A stretch of DNA of 10,621 bases from Methanocorpusculum sp. (GCA_029987045.1 DALTWN010000019.1:1-10621), one strand, 5' to 3'; positions 1 to 7,720 are shown, numbered from the stretch's first letter. The notes: generated by a model not told the origin, from the letters alone. Numbers and translations: made by a program.

Positions 1-2021
1 TTGTGGATACCGGGTATGGTCTCGAGCGCTTTGCCTGGGCTTCCTGCGGAACCCCAACCGCCTACGATGCAGTCTTCCCCGACATGATTCCCCGCCTGCT
101 GAACTCTGCAGGAATGGAGGATTACTTAAACAACTCCGAAATAGAAAGCATCCTCGGAAAGAACGCACAGTTCGCAGGACTGATGGATATCAGAGGCGAA
201 AAGATCAGCGAACTCAGACAGCAGGTCGCAAAAGCTTCCGGACTTTCCGTCAAGAAACTGGAAGATATCATTGTGCCGATGGAGAACATCTACGCACTCT
301 GCGACCACACCAGATGTCTCGCCTACATGCTCGGTGACCTGATTGTTCCGTCCAATGTCCGTGAAGGTTACCTTGCACGTCTGGTCCTGAGAAGAAGTAT
401 CCGCATGATGCAGGAAGCAAAGGTCGATGAAGACCTGGCCGACCTGGTCATCGCACAGATGGAAGACATCGGTCTCGACCGGTTTGAACAGAAACCATCG
501 ATTGTCCGTGAAATCATCGCACGTGAAGTCGAAAAATACGATGCAACCATTGCCCGCGGAACCCGTACCGTACAGAGAGTCGGTCAGACCTATGCCAAGA
601 AGAACGAACCGGTTCCGCTGTCGGAACTGATTACCCTCTACGACTCGCACGGTATCCCATTAGACCTGATGAGAAGCGCCCTGACCGAAACCGGTGCAAA
701 ATTCGAGATCCCGGACGACTTCGATTCCCAGATCGCCGATATGCACTCTGAAAACGAGGGAGAGAAAGCAGTATCTCCGCTTGCGAAGTTTGCCGCCAGA
801 ATCGAAAAACTCCCGGCAACCAGGAAGGCCTACTACACCGATACGGAAAAGATGGAAGAGATGAGCACCGTCCTCGATGTCTTCGAAGACTATGTGGTTC
901 TCGATTCTACCGTCTTCTATCCGGAAGGCGGAGGTCAGCCGGCAGATATCGGAATTCTTTCCTCCGGTAAGACTGCCGCACATGTCATCGATGTCGTCAA
1001 GTACGGCGACGTGATTCTGCACAAAGTCGATTCTCCATCCTTCTCCCCGGGCGAAAATGTCAAGGGAGCTGTCGATGAAGAACACCGCCGTGCCCTGATG
1101 CGCCACCACTCCGGAACGCACATGGTCATCCGTGCAGCAAAAGAAGTCCTTGGTCCGCATATCCACCAGGCAGGATCCCAGCTATCCCCTGAATCCGGCA
1201 GAATCGATATCAGACACTATACGCATATCACCGACGATGAACTGAAGAGAATCGAAGCATACGCAAACAAACTCGTCATGGAAAACATGCCGGTTGAAAT
1301 TTCCGTCAAGCCGAGAGTCGAAGCCGAACAGAAATACGGATTCGCACTCTATCAGGGAGGAGTTCCGCCAGGAAAGGAACTGCGTATCGTCAAGATGGGT
1401 CCGGAAATCGAAGCCTGTGCCGGTACCCACTGTTCATCGACCGGTCAGATCGGCCCGATCAAACTGCTCCGTCTTGAACATATCCAGGATGGTGTAGAGC
1501 GTATCGAGTTCGCCTGCGGATTCGCCGCACTCAATGCAATGCAGCACATCCAGGGTCTGCTCAACACCTCTGCCGACACCCTGTCCGTACAGGCAGAAAA
1601 CCTGCCAAGCACCGTCGAGCGTTTCTTCAACGAATGGAAAGACCAGAGAAAGGAGATCGAACGCCTGCGTGAAAAGATCGCGGAAATGGAAATCTCCCGT
1701 CTCGAAGGCGAGAAAGTCAATGGTACGGAAATCGTATTCAAGCAGCTTGACATCTCCCGCAAGGAACTGGTCTCTGTCGCATCTGCGGTCGCAGCCCGCG
1801 GCGGTGTCGCTGTTCTGATCACGTCTGCAGACGGCGTCGGTGTCGTTGCCGCATCCGGTACCGACAAGGTGAATGCCGGTAAACTCGTCGGCGAAGTCTG
1901 TACCGTTGTCGGCGGCAAAGGCGGAGGAAAACCGACCCTTGCTCAGGGTGCAGGAACCGATCCGACCAAGATCGGCGATGCCCTGAAGACTGCAGAAAAA
2001 CTGGTCAAAGGAATGCTGTAA
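1..2021 (+). CDS. alaS: Alanyl-tRNA synthetase, archaeal type (5'-truncated by window edge)
   Basis: This enzyme charges tRNA-Ala with alanine in the cytoplasm and hydrolyses mis-charged Ser/Gly-tRNA-Ala. Only the C-terminal 672 or so residues are present. The frame is already open at base 1, and the GTG at 3 reads as the internal Val of VDTGYGLERFAW, so it is not a start. Archaeal AlaRS is usually about 900 residues, so most of the class II catalytic core lies outside. Visible here, numbered from base 3: the tRNA-binding part of the core with DHTR (101-104); the editing domain with GGGQPAD (309-315), the zinc motif HxxxH (H369, H373) and CAGTH (C472, H476); a short coiled segment rich in E/R/K (about 545-570); and the C-terminal C-Ala domain with GGKGGGKP (637-644). 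It ends TAA at 2019-2021. All editing zinc ligands are intact. The next gene is the DNA ligase on the same strand, separated by a terminator-like element. Confidence 0.97.
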   Translation, partial: VDTGYGLERFAWASCGTPTAYDAVFPDMIPRLLNSAGMEDYLNNSEIESILGKNAQFAGLMDIRGEKISELRQQVAKASGLSVKKLEDIIVPMENIYALCDHTRCLAYMLGDLIVPSNVREGYLARLVLRRSIRMMQEAKVDEDLADLVIAQMEDIGLDRFEQKPSIVREIIAREVEKYDATIARGTRTVQRVGQTYAKKNEPVPLSELITLYDSHGIPLDLMRSALTETGAKFEIPDDFDSQIADMHSENEGEKAVSPLAKFAARIEKLPATRKAYYTDTEKMEEMSTVLDVFEDYVVLDSTVFYPEGGGQPADIGILSSGKTAAHVIDVVKYGDVILHKVDSPSFSPGENVKGAVDEEHRRALMRHHSGTHMVIRAAKEVLGPHIHQAGSQLSPESGRIDIRHYTHITDDELKRIEAYANKLVMENMPVEISVKPRVEAEQKYGFALYQGGVPPGKELRIVKMGPEIEACAGTHCSSTGQIGPIKLLRLEHIQDGVERIEFACGFAALNAMQHIQGLLNTSADTLSVQAENLPSTVERFFNEWKDQRKEIERLREKIAEMEISRLEGEKVNGTEIVFKQLDISRKELVSVASAVAARGGVAVLITSADGVGVVAASGTDKVNAGKLVGEVCTVVGGKGGGKPTLAQGAGTDPTKIGDALKTAEKLVKGML

Positions 2022-2044
2022 CCCAGCATATTCCTCTTTTTTTT
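2010..2044 (+). terminator. Hairpin plus T8 run at the alaS 3' end
   Basis: GGAATGCTG (2010-2018) can pair with CAGCATATTCC (2024-2034), leaving a two-base AT bulge. The loop contains the alaS stop codon. ATGCTG/CAGCAT alone is a perfect 6-bp stem. Eight T residues follow at 2037-2044. T-runs are the main archaeal termination signal, and the hairpin is an extra. The T-run stops 7 bases before the ligase ATG. The structure is seen directly; its function as a terminator is inferred. Confidence 0.6.
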
Positions 2045-2051
2045 GAGTTCC

Positions 2052-3692
2052 ATGCGTTTCCTTGAGTTCGCCGAAATCTGTCAGCGCATAGAAAAATTAT
2101 CGTCACGCCTTGCGATGACAGACGCACTTGCAGAAGTGTTTCCGACGATTCCTGATGAAGAACTGCCGATTTTCGTCCGGTTCGCACGCGGCAGACTGTT
2201 TCCCGACTGGTCTGCAGAAAAACTGAAATTCGGACCGTCGCTCCTCTACGAAGCACTTGCCTACGTCATCGGCAAAAAACGCGACTATGTCATTTCCGCC
2301 ATCAACAGTTCCGGAGATACCGGAGAAGTCGTCGAATCGCTGCTGTCGAAACGGGAACAGACCATGTTCTTCTCGGAAGACCTGGAACTCATGGATGTCT
2401 GGAACCGGTTCATGGCAATGGCAAAAAGCCAGGGTCGCAAATCCCAGCAGGAACGGATGCGCAGTGCCCAGTACCTGTTATCGAATGCATCTCCTCTGGA
2501 AGGCAGGTATCTCAGCCGCCTGATGCTTGAAGAGATGAGAATCGGCGTAGGAGAAGGCGTCATCAAGGATGCCATCGCAAAGGCATTCTCGATACCACCA
2601 GAGACCGTCGAACATGCGCATCAGGCACTCAATGATCTGGGAGAAGTCGCACTGCTTGCAAAAACCGAGCCGGCAAAGCTCCTAGAAGTGCACATTACGC
2701 CGTTCAAACCGGTCAAGATGATGCTTGCCCAGCAGGGATCGATTACCGGCATGCTGGAAATCCACAAGATGCTTGCCGCAGAAAACAAGTACGATGGAAG
2801 CAGATTCCAGTTCCATAAGGTCGGAGACAAAGCAGCGATATACACCCGCCGTCTGGAAGAGATGACTGCCTCGATTCCCGATGTCGTTGCAAAGCTCTCT
2901 GCAGCGACCACCCATGATGTTATCATCGACGGTGAAGTCATCGCCATCCTGAATGGAAAACCCATGCCGTTCCAGACCGTTCTGCGCAGAATCAGGCGGA
3001 AACACGATATCGATGCCGCACAGGAGGAAATCGAACTCCGTCCCTGCGTATTCGATATCCTGGTCTGCGACGGAAAAACCCTGATCGATCTGCCGTTTAC
3101 CGAACGCAGAAAGATACTCACGAACGTACTGACCGACTATGTCGCTCCGCAGATTGTCAGCTCTTCTGCAGAAGAAATCGAGAACTACTATCATGCAGCC
3201 CTAGATGCAGGAAACGAAGGAATCATGCTCAAGGTTCTCGACGCCCCGTATCTTCCGGGAAACCGCGGAAAACTCTGGACCAAGATCAAACCGGAAGTCG
3301 ATACCATCGATCTTGCCGTGACCGGTGCCGAATGGGGAGAAGGAAAACGTGCGAAAGTATTCGGATCATTCGTTCTTGCCTGTCAGGATGAGAACGGCGA
3401 CCTGCTTGAAATCTCCCGCGTAGCAACCGGTATCGACGATGCGATGCTTGCAACCCTCTACGATCTATTCAAAGACAAGATCATCGCGGAAAAAGGAAAG
3501 ACCGTGACATTCGAACCGGACGTCGTCTTCGAAGTAGGATACGCGGAACTGCAGCGCAGTGTCAACTATCCTGCGGGATATGCACTCAGATTCCCGCGGT
3601 TTGTCCGGTTGCGAGACGACAAGGATGCCACCGAGATTGAAACCATGGAGAGTCTCAATCGCCGGTACTCACTGCAGAACAAGGAAGAGTGA
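2052..3692 (+). CDS. lig: ATP-dependent DNA ligase (archaeal, DNA ligase I-like)
   Basis: Seals nicks in double-stranded DNA during Okazaki-fragment joining and repair through a covalent ligase-AMP intermediate. I chose the ATG at 2052 (546 residues, [14 protein letters not shown]), the usual beginning of archaeal ligases. A TTG at 2043 would add three residues but lies inside a T-run. From the ATG: an N-terminal DNA-binding domain (about 1-215); motif I K-Y-D-G-S-R with the AMP-accepting Lys at about 246; motif III FDIL (334-337); motif IV EGIMLK (389-394); motif V LWTKIKP (408-414) with two lysines; then an OB-fold ending with motif VI-like [13 protein letters not shown] (512-524). All nucleotidyl-transfer motifs appear intact, and the length fits the family (about 550-600). 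No obvious C-terminal PCNA-binding PIP box was seen. No Shine-Dalgarno precedes the start. Transcription may be by read-through from alaS or from a promoter inside alaS. The gene converges on the permease with 5 bases between stops. Confidence 0.95.
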   Translation: MRFLEFAEICQRIEKLSSRLAMTDALAEVFPTIPDEELPIFVRFARGRLFPDWSAEKLKFGPSLLYEALAYVIGKKRDYVISAINSSGDTGEVVESLLSKREQTMFFSEDLELMDVWNRFMAMAKSQGRKSQQERMRSAQYLLSNASPLEGRYLSRLMLEEMRIGVGEGVIKDAIAKAFSIPPETVEHAHQALNDLGEVALLAKTEPAKLLEVHITPFKPVKMMLAQQGSITGMLEIHKMLAAENKYDGSRFQFHKVGDKAAIYTRRLEEMTASIPDVVAKLSAATTHDVIIDGEVIAILNGKPMPFQTVLRRIRRKHDIDAAQEEIELRPCVFDILVCDGKTLIDLPFTERRKILTNVLTDYVAPQIVSSSAEEIENYYHAALDAGNEGIMLKVLDAPYLPGNRGKLWTKIKPEVDTIDLAVTGAEWGEGKRAKVFGSFVLACQDENGDLLEISRVATGIDDAMLATLYDLFKDKIIAEKGKTVTFEPDVVFEVGYAELQRSVNYPAGYALRFPRFVRLRDDKDATEIETMESLNRRYSLQNKEE

Positions 3693-3697
3693 ACGCT

Positions 3698-5254
3698 TTA
3701 GAGACACGGTCTGCTCAGGTGCTTTACGGTACCGTTGCGATAACTGATATCGATTTCAATCGTCTCACGGCCATGTGATAGATACATGGTCAGAGCCTTC
3801 GCTTCTTTTTCTTCTTTTATCTCGTTGCTCAGTTCAGTTCCAAGACTGTGACTCTGTAATTTATCAAGCGTCCAGAGTCCTGCGCAGTCCATGACGAACG
3901 CTGACACGTCCGATGACGGCGTAATCGAGAGAGTCTTACGGTGAGGGATGCCGATCTTCAGAAGCAGCCCGAGCACCACTGCGGCCACCGACCCTGCAGT
4001 CAGCGGAGATGCCAGGAAATACTCCGCCCACTCCGGAAGACTCGTGTAAAGGTACGGACATACCGCCGATGAAACACCGAACAGAATCGGCAGAAGCACG
4101 ACAAAGATACGGCGTGAATCAAGGACACGGGATGCGATACTGGTAATTCCACTCATCATGACGAACACAACGGCATAGATAAGAACTGCCCCCAGAATCG
4201 GTTTTGGTATCAGGTGGAAAAACCATCCGAATACCGGCAGGAATCCGCAGATGATGAGCAGGATACCGAGACCGAATCCGACTTTTCTCGCGGCAACACC
4301 GGTACTCACCACAAGACCTGCCGCACTTGAAGATGTGCCAGTTCCAATTCCGCCAAGAAAACCTGAGATTGTCAATCCGATACCTTCTGCCAACAGACCA
4401 CGGCGGAGCGATTTCTTGGATTCGGATTTTGTATACCTGTTCAGCATCTCGATATTGCCGGTCGTTTTCATCACAAGACATATGACTGCAATGATAAACG
4501 GAGCAAGCAGTGCGGGATTAAAGGCATATCCTTCTGTCAAGAATGCGAACTCGGGAACTGAGAATACCGGAATCGTAGTGATATTCGTGAGCGTTTCCAG
4601 ATTGAATACTCCAAGCAGTATCGCTGCAATGAATCCGATGAGGATACCCATCAGTGTGGAATAGAACTTGAAAATACGTTTCCGGATGACACTCAGAATA
4701 ATCATCGAAGCGAGTGTGATAATGCCCACTGCAGTCGCCGCAGGATCAAGCGGTGCTGAATCAGTACTTCCGCAGAACAACGGGAATGCGAACGGAACAA
4801 TGGCGATACCTAGGAGGAACAGGACGGTTCCGCAGATCTCCATCGGGAACACATAGCGGAAGAACCGTGTCAGTCTACTGATGATAATCTCAAAGATACC
4901 GCCTGCAATCAGCATACCATAGAGCATCGGAAGTCCCCCGCCCGTTGCCGCAAGAAGCGATGCCGGAAGATACGATGAATTCGGAATAATCGGCAGTACC
5001 TGCCCACTGCCCAGGCGTCTGCATGCCTGCAAAATCGTCGCAATACCGCACCCGATCAGCGTCGCCGAAATCAGAGTGGTCGTCATATGCTCCTCACCGC
5101 CGATTGCTCCGCTAATGATGACAGGATAGGTCATGTATACCGCAAGAGCGAAGAAATGCTGGACGATAGTGAGGATGAGTGTGCCTGCAGGTATCTTGCT
5201 TTCCGTATTGTAGACCGGTCCGTCATACTCAGGCACACTGGCAGATTCAGACAT
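3698..5254 (-). CDS. NCS2-type (uracil/xanthine permease family) membrane transporter, divergent
   Basis: Predicted proton-coupled nucleobase or related solute importer in the cell membrane, 518 residues. Starting at ATG 5254, a polar N-terminus of about 22 residues is followed by many hydrophobic segments to about residue 435. Family marks: the TM1 QH pair (Q32 H33, VQHFFAL), a PNSSYLPAS loop (91-99) in the TM3 position, TTGNIE in the TM8 position, and GLVVSTGVAARKVG (313-326) in the TM10 position. The TM10 signature normally reads [QEP]-N-x-G-x4-T-G; here it is S310-A-A-G313-LVVS-T-G, so the substrate-contacting acid/amide and Asn are missing. TM8 has K263 where many members have Glu. The substrate therefore cannot be named. 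A soluble tail of about 80 residues (436-518) follows the last membrane segment. It lies convergent to lig and divergent from the deformylase gene. Family is fairly sure; function within it is not. Confidence 0.85.
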   Translation of the reverse strand: MSESASVPEYDGPVYNTESKIPAGTLILTIVQHFFALAVYMTYPVIISGAIGGEEHMTTTLISATLIGCGIATILQACRRLGSGQVLPIIPNSSYLPASLLAATGGGLPMLYGMLIAGGIFEIIISRLTRFFRYVFPMEICGTVLFLLGIAIVPFAFPLFCGSTDSAPLDPAATAVGIITLASMIILSVIRKRIFKFYSTLMGILIGFIAAILLGVFNLETLTNITTIPVFSVPEFAFLTEGYAFNPALLAPFIIAVICLVMKTTGNIEMLNRYTKSESKKSLRRGLLAEGIGLTISGFLGGIGTGTSSSAAGLVVSTGVAARKVGFGLGILLIICGFLPVFGWFFHLIPKPILGAVLIYAVVFVMMSGITSIASRVLDSRRIFVVLLPILFGVSSAVCPYLYTSLPEWAEYFLASPLTAGSVAAVVLGLLLKIGIPHRKTLSITPSSDVSAFVMDCAGLWTLDKLQSHSLGTELSNEIKEEKEAKALTMYLSHGRETIEIDISYRNGTVKHLSRPCL

Positions 5255-5352
5255 AAAGTAGGGATATATTGTGCGTGTCGCGTAATAGGATTTAGCATTA
5301 CATCGGTCAACAGACCGCAGATTTAACGATTCATGAGAATTAACATCTACGT
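5255..5352. promoter_or_regulatory. Divergent promoter region between the permease and deformylase-like genes
   Basis: This 98-base AT-rich gap must drive both neighbours. On + , ATTTAAC (5321-5327) lies about 28 bases before the ATG at 5353, as expected for a TATA box with a leaderless or near-leaderless transcript. On - , candidate TATA elements are the complement of GGATTTAGC (5288-5296), which would give a short leader, or of ATATATT (5264-5270), which is rather close to the ATG at 5254. A 5+5 bp inverted repeat CGGTC-AACA-GACCG (5304-5317) sits between them and could be an operator. Neither gene has a clear Shine-Dalgarno. TATA assignments are by eye. Confidence 0.5.
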
Positions 5353-5862
5353 ATGATACGTCCCATCCTCACCTACGGTAATCCGATTCTGCGGGAAAAA
5401 TGTGCAGACGTCGCTGCAATAACCGATACCGAACGGGCAATCCTGGACGACATGGCAGATACCATGCATGCTCATTCCTGCGTCGGGTTTTCCGCACCGC
5501 AGATCGGTGAAAAACAGAGACTGTTCGTCATCGATGTGGCTGGCGTCAGTATCCGGGGAGCGAATCCGGAGATCATCTCTGCCGGCGCTCTTTCGGAAGA
5601 CATCGAAGGAAGTCCCTGCATCCCCGGCATCCGCAAACCGGTCCGCAGACCGTCAAAAATCATCTGCAGATACCTGGATGAATCCGGTGAGATCGTCGAA
5701 CGGGAACTCAAAGGAGTTCCTGCGCGTGCATTCTGTCATGAAAAAGATCACCATGACGGCATGCTTTTCATCGACCATCTGAAACCAATCCAGCTCAAAC
5801 TTATCCAGCGTGACCTTGACCGTATCGCAAACAATACATTGAAAGGATTGGAAGGACAATAA
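5353..5862 (+). CDS. def: Peptide deformylase-like metalloprotein (archaeal)
   Basis: Belongs to the peptide deformylase fold, whose bacterial members remove the formyl group from nascent N-termini with an Fe/Zn ion held by Cys-His-His. It has 169 residues, near the E. coli length. Motif 1 is VGFSAPQIG (44-52; usual GxGLAAxQ). Motif 3 is HEKDH (129-133) with both His ligands and the catalytic Glu130, followed by GMLFIDHL. Motif 2 is E85-G-S-P-C-I-P-G92 where the usual sequence is EGCLSIPG: the metal-ligand Cys position holds Ser87, and a Cys (C89) sits two residues later, at the usual Ser position. Archaea initiate with unformylated Met, so the substrate is unknown. It may be a deformylase with shifted geometry, another amidase, or an inactive relative. 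The ATG at 5353 fits a leaderless transcript. The FTR gene follows after 6 bases, suggesting one operon. Family membership is secure; activity is not. Confidence 0.88.
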   Translation: MIRPILTYGNPILREKCADVAAITDTERAILDDMADTMHAHSCVGFSAPQIGEKQRLFVIDVAGVSIRGANPEIISAGALSEDIEGSPCIPGIRKPVRRPSKIICRYLDESGEIVERELKGVPARAFCHEKDHHDGMLFIDHLKPIQLKLIQRDLDRIANNTLKGLEGQ

Positions 5863-5868
5863 CGAACT

Positions 5869-6159
5869 ATGGCACCAGAACGCGAAGAAATCCTGAAACT
5901 TGCAGAAGAAATCAGACCGGCAATAGAACGTGTCGCCGAAAAGAAAGGATGGGCAATCAATCCGATGAAAGAGGTTGCTGATTCGGTAATCGAAGGCCTT
6001 GCACGCAACCAGCTCCTCCGAGGAAAACGCTATTGTCCCTGCAGGCTGCCGAGCGGAAACGAAGAGACTGATAAACAGTTCATCTGTCCCTGCAGAATGT
6101 CACCCGAAGATGTCGAAAAAGAGGGGCACTGTCACTGCTACCTCTACCTGAAAAAATAA
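5869..6159 (+). CDS. Ferredoxin:thioredoxin reductase catalytic (beta) subunit-like protein
   Basis: A small cytoplasmic [4Fe-4S] protein of 96 residues that, in characterised relatives, passes electrons from ferredoxin to a thioredoxin-type disulfide. The six-Cys signature is complete: C56-P-C58, 14 residues, C73-P-C75, 12 residues, C88-H-C90. By analogy with cyanobacterial FTR (CPC-x16-CPC-x8-CHC), C56, C73, C75 and C88 would bind the cluster, and C58 and C90 would form the redox-active disulfide; H89 matches the active-site His. The spacing differs slightly from plant and cyanobacterial enzymes, as expected for archaeal forms. No gene for the variable alpha subunit lies nearby, which is normal for archaeal FTR-like proteins. 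The N-terminal 50 residues are helical and charged. It lies 6 bases after the deformylase-like gene, so co-transcription is likely. A T-run follows the stop. No thioredoxin gene is in the window. Confidence 0.93.
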   Translation: MAPEREEILKLAEEIRPAIERVAEKKGWAINPMKEVADSVIEGLARNQLLRGKRYCPCRLPSGNEETDKQFICPCRMSPEDVEKEGHCHCYLYLKK

Positions 6160-6169
6160 TCCATCCACC

Positions 6170-6175
6170 TTTTTT
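6170..6175 (+). terminator. T-run terminator after the deformylase-FTR unit
   Basis: Six consecutive T residues, followed by CTTTA, lie 10 bases after the FTR stop codon in an 18-base gap to the convergent ABC permease stop. This matches the U-rich archaeal terminator for + strand transcription. No stem precedes it. Confidence 0.55.
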
Positions 6176-6177
6176 CT

Positions 6178-7017
6178 TTAGCTGTGCAGTCTGCGTTCTG
6201 CAACCTGTTTCTTATGCTGAATCAAGGCACAGATGTAGATGATGGCGTAGGTCACAACCGATATGATGACAATGGCAGCTCCTGATGCAATGTTGATCGC
6301 ATAAGACAAGGCAATGCCTGCAAAGCAGAAGAGGATACCAAACCCAATAGCAAGCAGCATTCTGTTCTTCAGTCTTTTCGAGATCAGACATGCGCATGCT
6401 GCAGGTGCCGCAAGAAGGGCAATCACCAGAATGATTCCTGCCACACGGATAAGTACGACCACTGCCAGCGCAATCAGGACAAGCAACAGATACTCCAGGA
6501 ATTTCACTTTGATACCGCGGATCTCGGCAAACTGCGAATCGAACAGGAAAAATTTCCAATCCTGATACAGCATAACGATTATGAAAACAGCAACGGCCGT
6601 CAGGATTCCCATCAGGATCAGATCGAACCGGGTGACCGTGAGAATATTTCCAAACAGATAGGTGGATATATCCGGAGCATATCCGGGAACCATACCGATG
6701 AATGCAATACCCAGTGCCATTCCAAGAGACCAAAACAATGCAATCAGAATATCCGTCTGAACCCGTCCTTTCCGTTTTGCCGCACCGATACCGAACGCAG
6801 CAAGAACAGCAAAAATACATGCGCCGATAATCGGCGAAAATCCTAACAGATACCCGAGTCCCACACCACCATATGCAGTGTGTGCAATACCGCCGCCAAT
6901 CATGATCATCTTTCGTTCGACGATAATGACTCCGATAAGACCGCACACAATGCTTGCAAGTACTCCGGCGATCAGTGCATTCTGCAGGAACTGATAGGTG
7001 AATATCTCTTCAAGCAT
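6178..7017 (-). CDS. ABC-3 family permease of a zinc/manganese-type importer (ZnuB-like)
   Basis: Membrane channel subunit of the importer encoded with the two upstream genes, 279 residues from ATG 7017. The frame is open further upstream (to 7071), but GGAGG at 7027-7023 with 5-base spacing fixes the start at 7017 (MLEEIFTYQF). About eight or nine hydrophobic segments are visible. Family marks are GGGIAHTAYGGVGLG (41-55), corresponding to the DALSHAALPG-type motif of ZnuB/MntB proteins, YLFGNIL (120-126), and RVAGIILVIALLAAPAA (191-207), the conserved late segment with the AAPAA turn. The C-terminus is basic (KKQVAERRLHS). Its 5' end overlaps the ATPase gene by 8 bases, which implies translational coupling. 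Metal identity cannot be read from the permease. Confidence 0.93.
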   Translation of the reverse strand: MLEEIFTYQFLQNALIAGVLASIVCGLIGVIIVERKMIMIGGGIAHTAYGGVGLGYLLGFSPIIGACIFAVLAAFGIGAAKRKGRVQTDILIALFWSLGMALGIAFIGMVPGYAPDISTYLFGNILTVTRFDLILMGILTAVAVFIIVMLYQDWKFFLFDSQFAEIRGIKVKFLEYLLLVLIALAVVVLIRVAGIILVIALLAAPAACACLISKRLKNRMLLAIGFGILFCFAGIALSYAINIASGAAIVIISVVTYAIIYICALIQHKKQVAERRLHS

Positions 7018-7720
7018 GGATGCCTCCATACATCTCATGGAACACGGAATCCGGAATATCCGGCGAACCATGATAGATCAGCCGCTGATGCAGACAGACA
7101 AGCGAGGTCACCGCGGAAGATATGGCCATATGGTCATGCGTCACCAGAATGATGGTAATCTGTTTGTTCAGCGAAGACAACAGGCGATAGATCTCTTCAC
7201 GGGAGATAAGGTCGATACTGGCATCCGGTTCATCCAGCACAAGAATTTCCGGATTTCCGGCAAGCGCACGGGCAATCAGAACCCGCTGGAATTCACCGCC
7301 GGACAGTTCGGCGATCTGACGATTCGCGAGATGGGCGATACCCACCCGTTTCAGCTGTTCTTCGGCATGTTTCCTGTTTTCTGCATTCTTTCGATAAAAC
7401 GGATGAAGACCGCTGGAAAGACATGCGCACTGGACCGCTTCAAGTACAGAGATCGGAAACTTGCGATCGATTTCCGCAAACTGCGGAACATACCCGACCT
7501 TCTTTCGGTTTTCGACGACACTGCCGCCAAGCAGGGAGATACTTCCTGAATCAACCGGAATCAGCCCCAGCAGAGCTTTCACCAGCGTGGATTTCCCTCC
7601 ACCATTCGGTCCAACGATTCCGACAAATTCACGTTCTCCGATTTCAAGGGAGATATCGGAGAGTGCACAGGTCGTATCGTAATACACAGTAAGATGCTGA
7701 AGAGATACCGCTACCGTCAC
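7010..7720 (-). CDS. ABC transporter ATPase of a zinc/manganese-type importer (ZnuC-like)
   Basis: Cytoplasmic ATP-hydrolysing subunit that powers the importer, 236 residues. All catalytic motifs are present: Walker A GPNGGGKST (37-45), Q-loop Gln80 (YVPQ), signature LSGGE (139-143), Walker B ILVLDE (159-164) followed by a D-loop (PDASID), and the switch His195 (VTHDH). The start is GTG at 7720. Its first base is also the last base of the binding-protein stop codon (TAGTG overlap), and GGAG (7731-7728) lies 7 bases upstream, so translation is probably coupled to the binding protein. The 3' end overlaps the permease start by 8 bases. The length and the metal-family features (PVDSGSI, ALLGLIP) are typical. 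No anomalies were seen. Confidence 0.96.
   Translation of the reverse strand: MTVAVSLQHLTVYYDTTCALSDISLEIGEREFVGIVGPNGGGKSTLVKALLGLIPVDSGSISLLGGSVVENRKKVGYVPQFAEIDRKFPISVLEAVQCACLSSGLHPFYRKNAENRKHAEEQLKRVGIAHLANRQIAELSGGEFQRVLIARALAGNPEILVLDEPDASIDLISREEIYRLLSSLNKQITIILVTHDHMAISSAVTSLVCLHQRLIYHGSPDIPDSVFHEMYGGIHA
7023..7027 (-). promoter_or_regulatory. Shine-Dalgarno GGAGG deciding the permease start
   Basis: Reading the minus strand, GGAGG is followed by CATCC and then ATG (7017). A 5-base spacing is good for archaeal initiation inside a polycistronic message, and it argues against the longer reading from 7071. The site lies inside the ATPase coding sequence. Confidence 0.8.

Noticed and set aside
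3..5. GTG at base 3 as the start of alaS
   Set aside because: It is the Val of the conserved VDTGYGLERF segment inside the catalytic core, and the usual family length requires a further 200 or so residues upstream.
126..1918. Long antisense open frames opposite alaS (for example 126-650, 660-1166 and 1445-1918 on the minus strand)
   Set aside because: They are shadows of strongly biased alaS codons. Their products are rich in Cys/Ser/Arg with no recognisable domain, and the sense strand encodes unmistakable AlaRS motifs.
2043..2051. TTG at 2043 as the ligase start
   Set aside because: It lies inside the T8 run and adds only three residues. ATG 2052 gives the family-typical MRFLEF beginning.
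3726..3735. Perfect palindrome ACGGTACCGT
   Set aside because: It lies inside the permease coding region near its 3' end, is only 10 bp, and encodes normal codons. No reason to call it a site.
6212..6946. 244-residue minus-strand open frame overlapping the ABC permease
   Set aside because: It is out of frame with the permease, and its product is rich in Cys, Arg and Tyr without domain character. It is a shadow of the membrane-protein codons.
7018..7071. 18-residue N-terminal extension of the ABC permease (from 7071)
   Set aside because: It would overlap the ATPase gene by 62 bases and adds a basic, non-membrane sequence. A good Shine-Dalgarno with 5-base spacing points to 7017.
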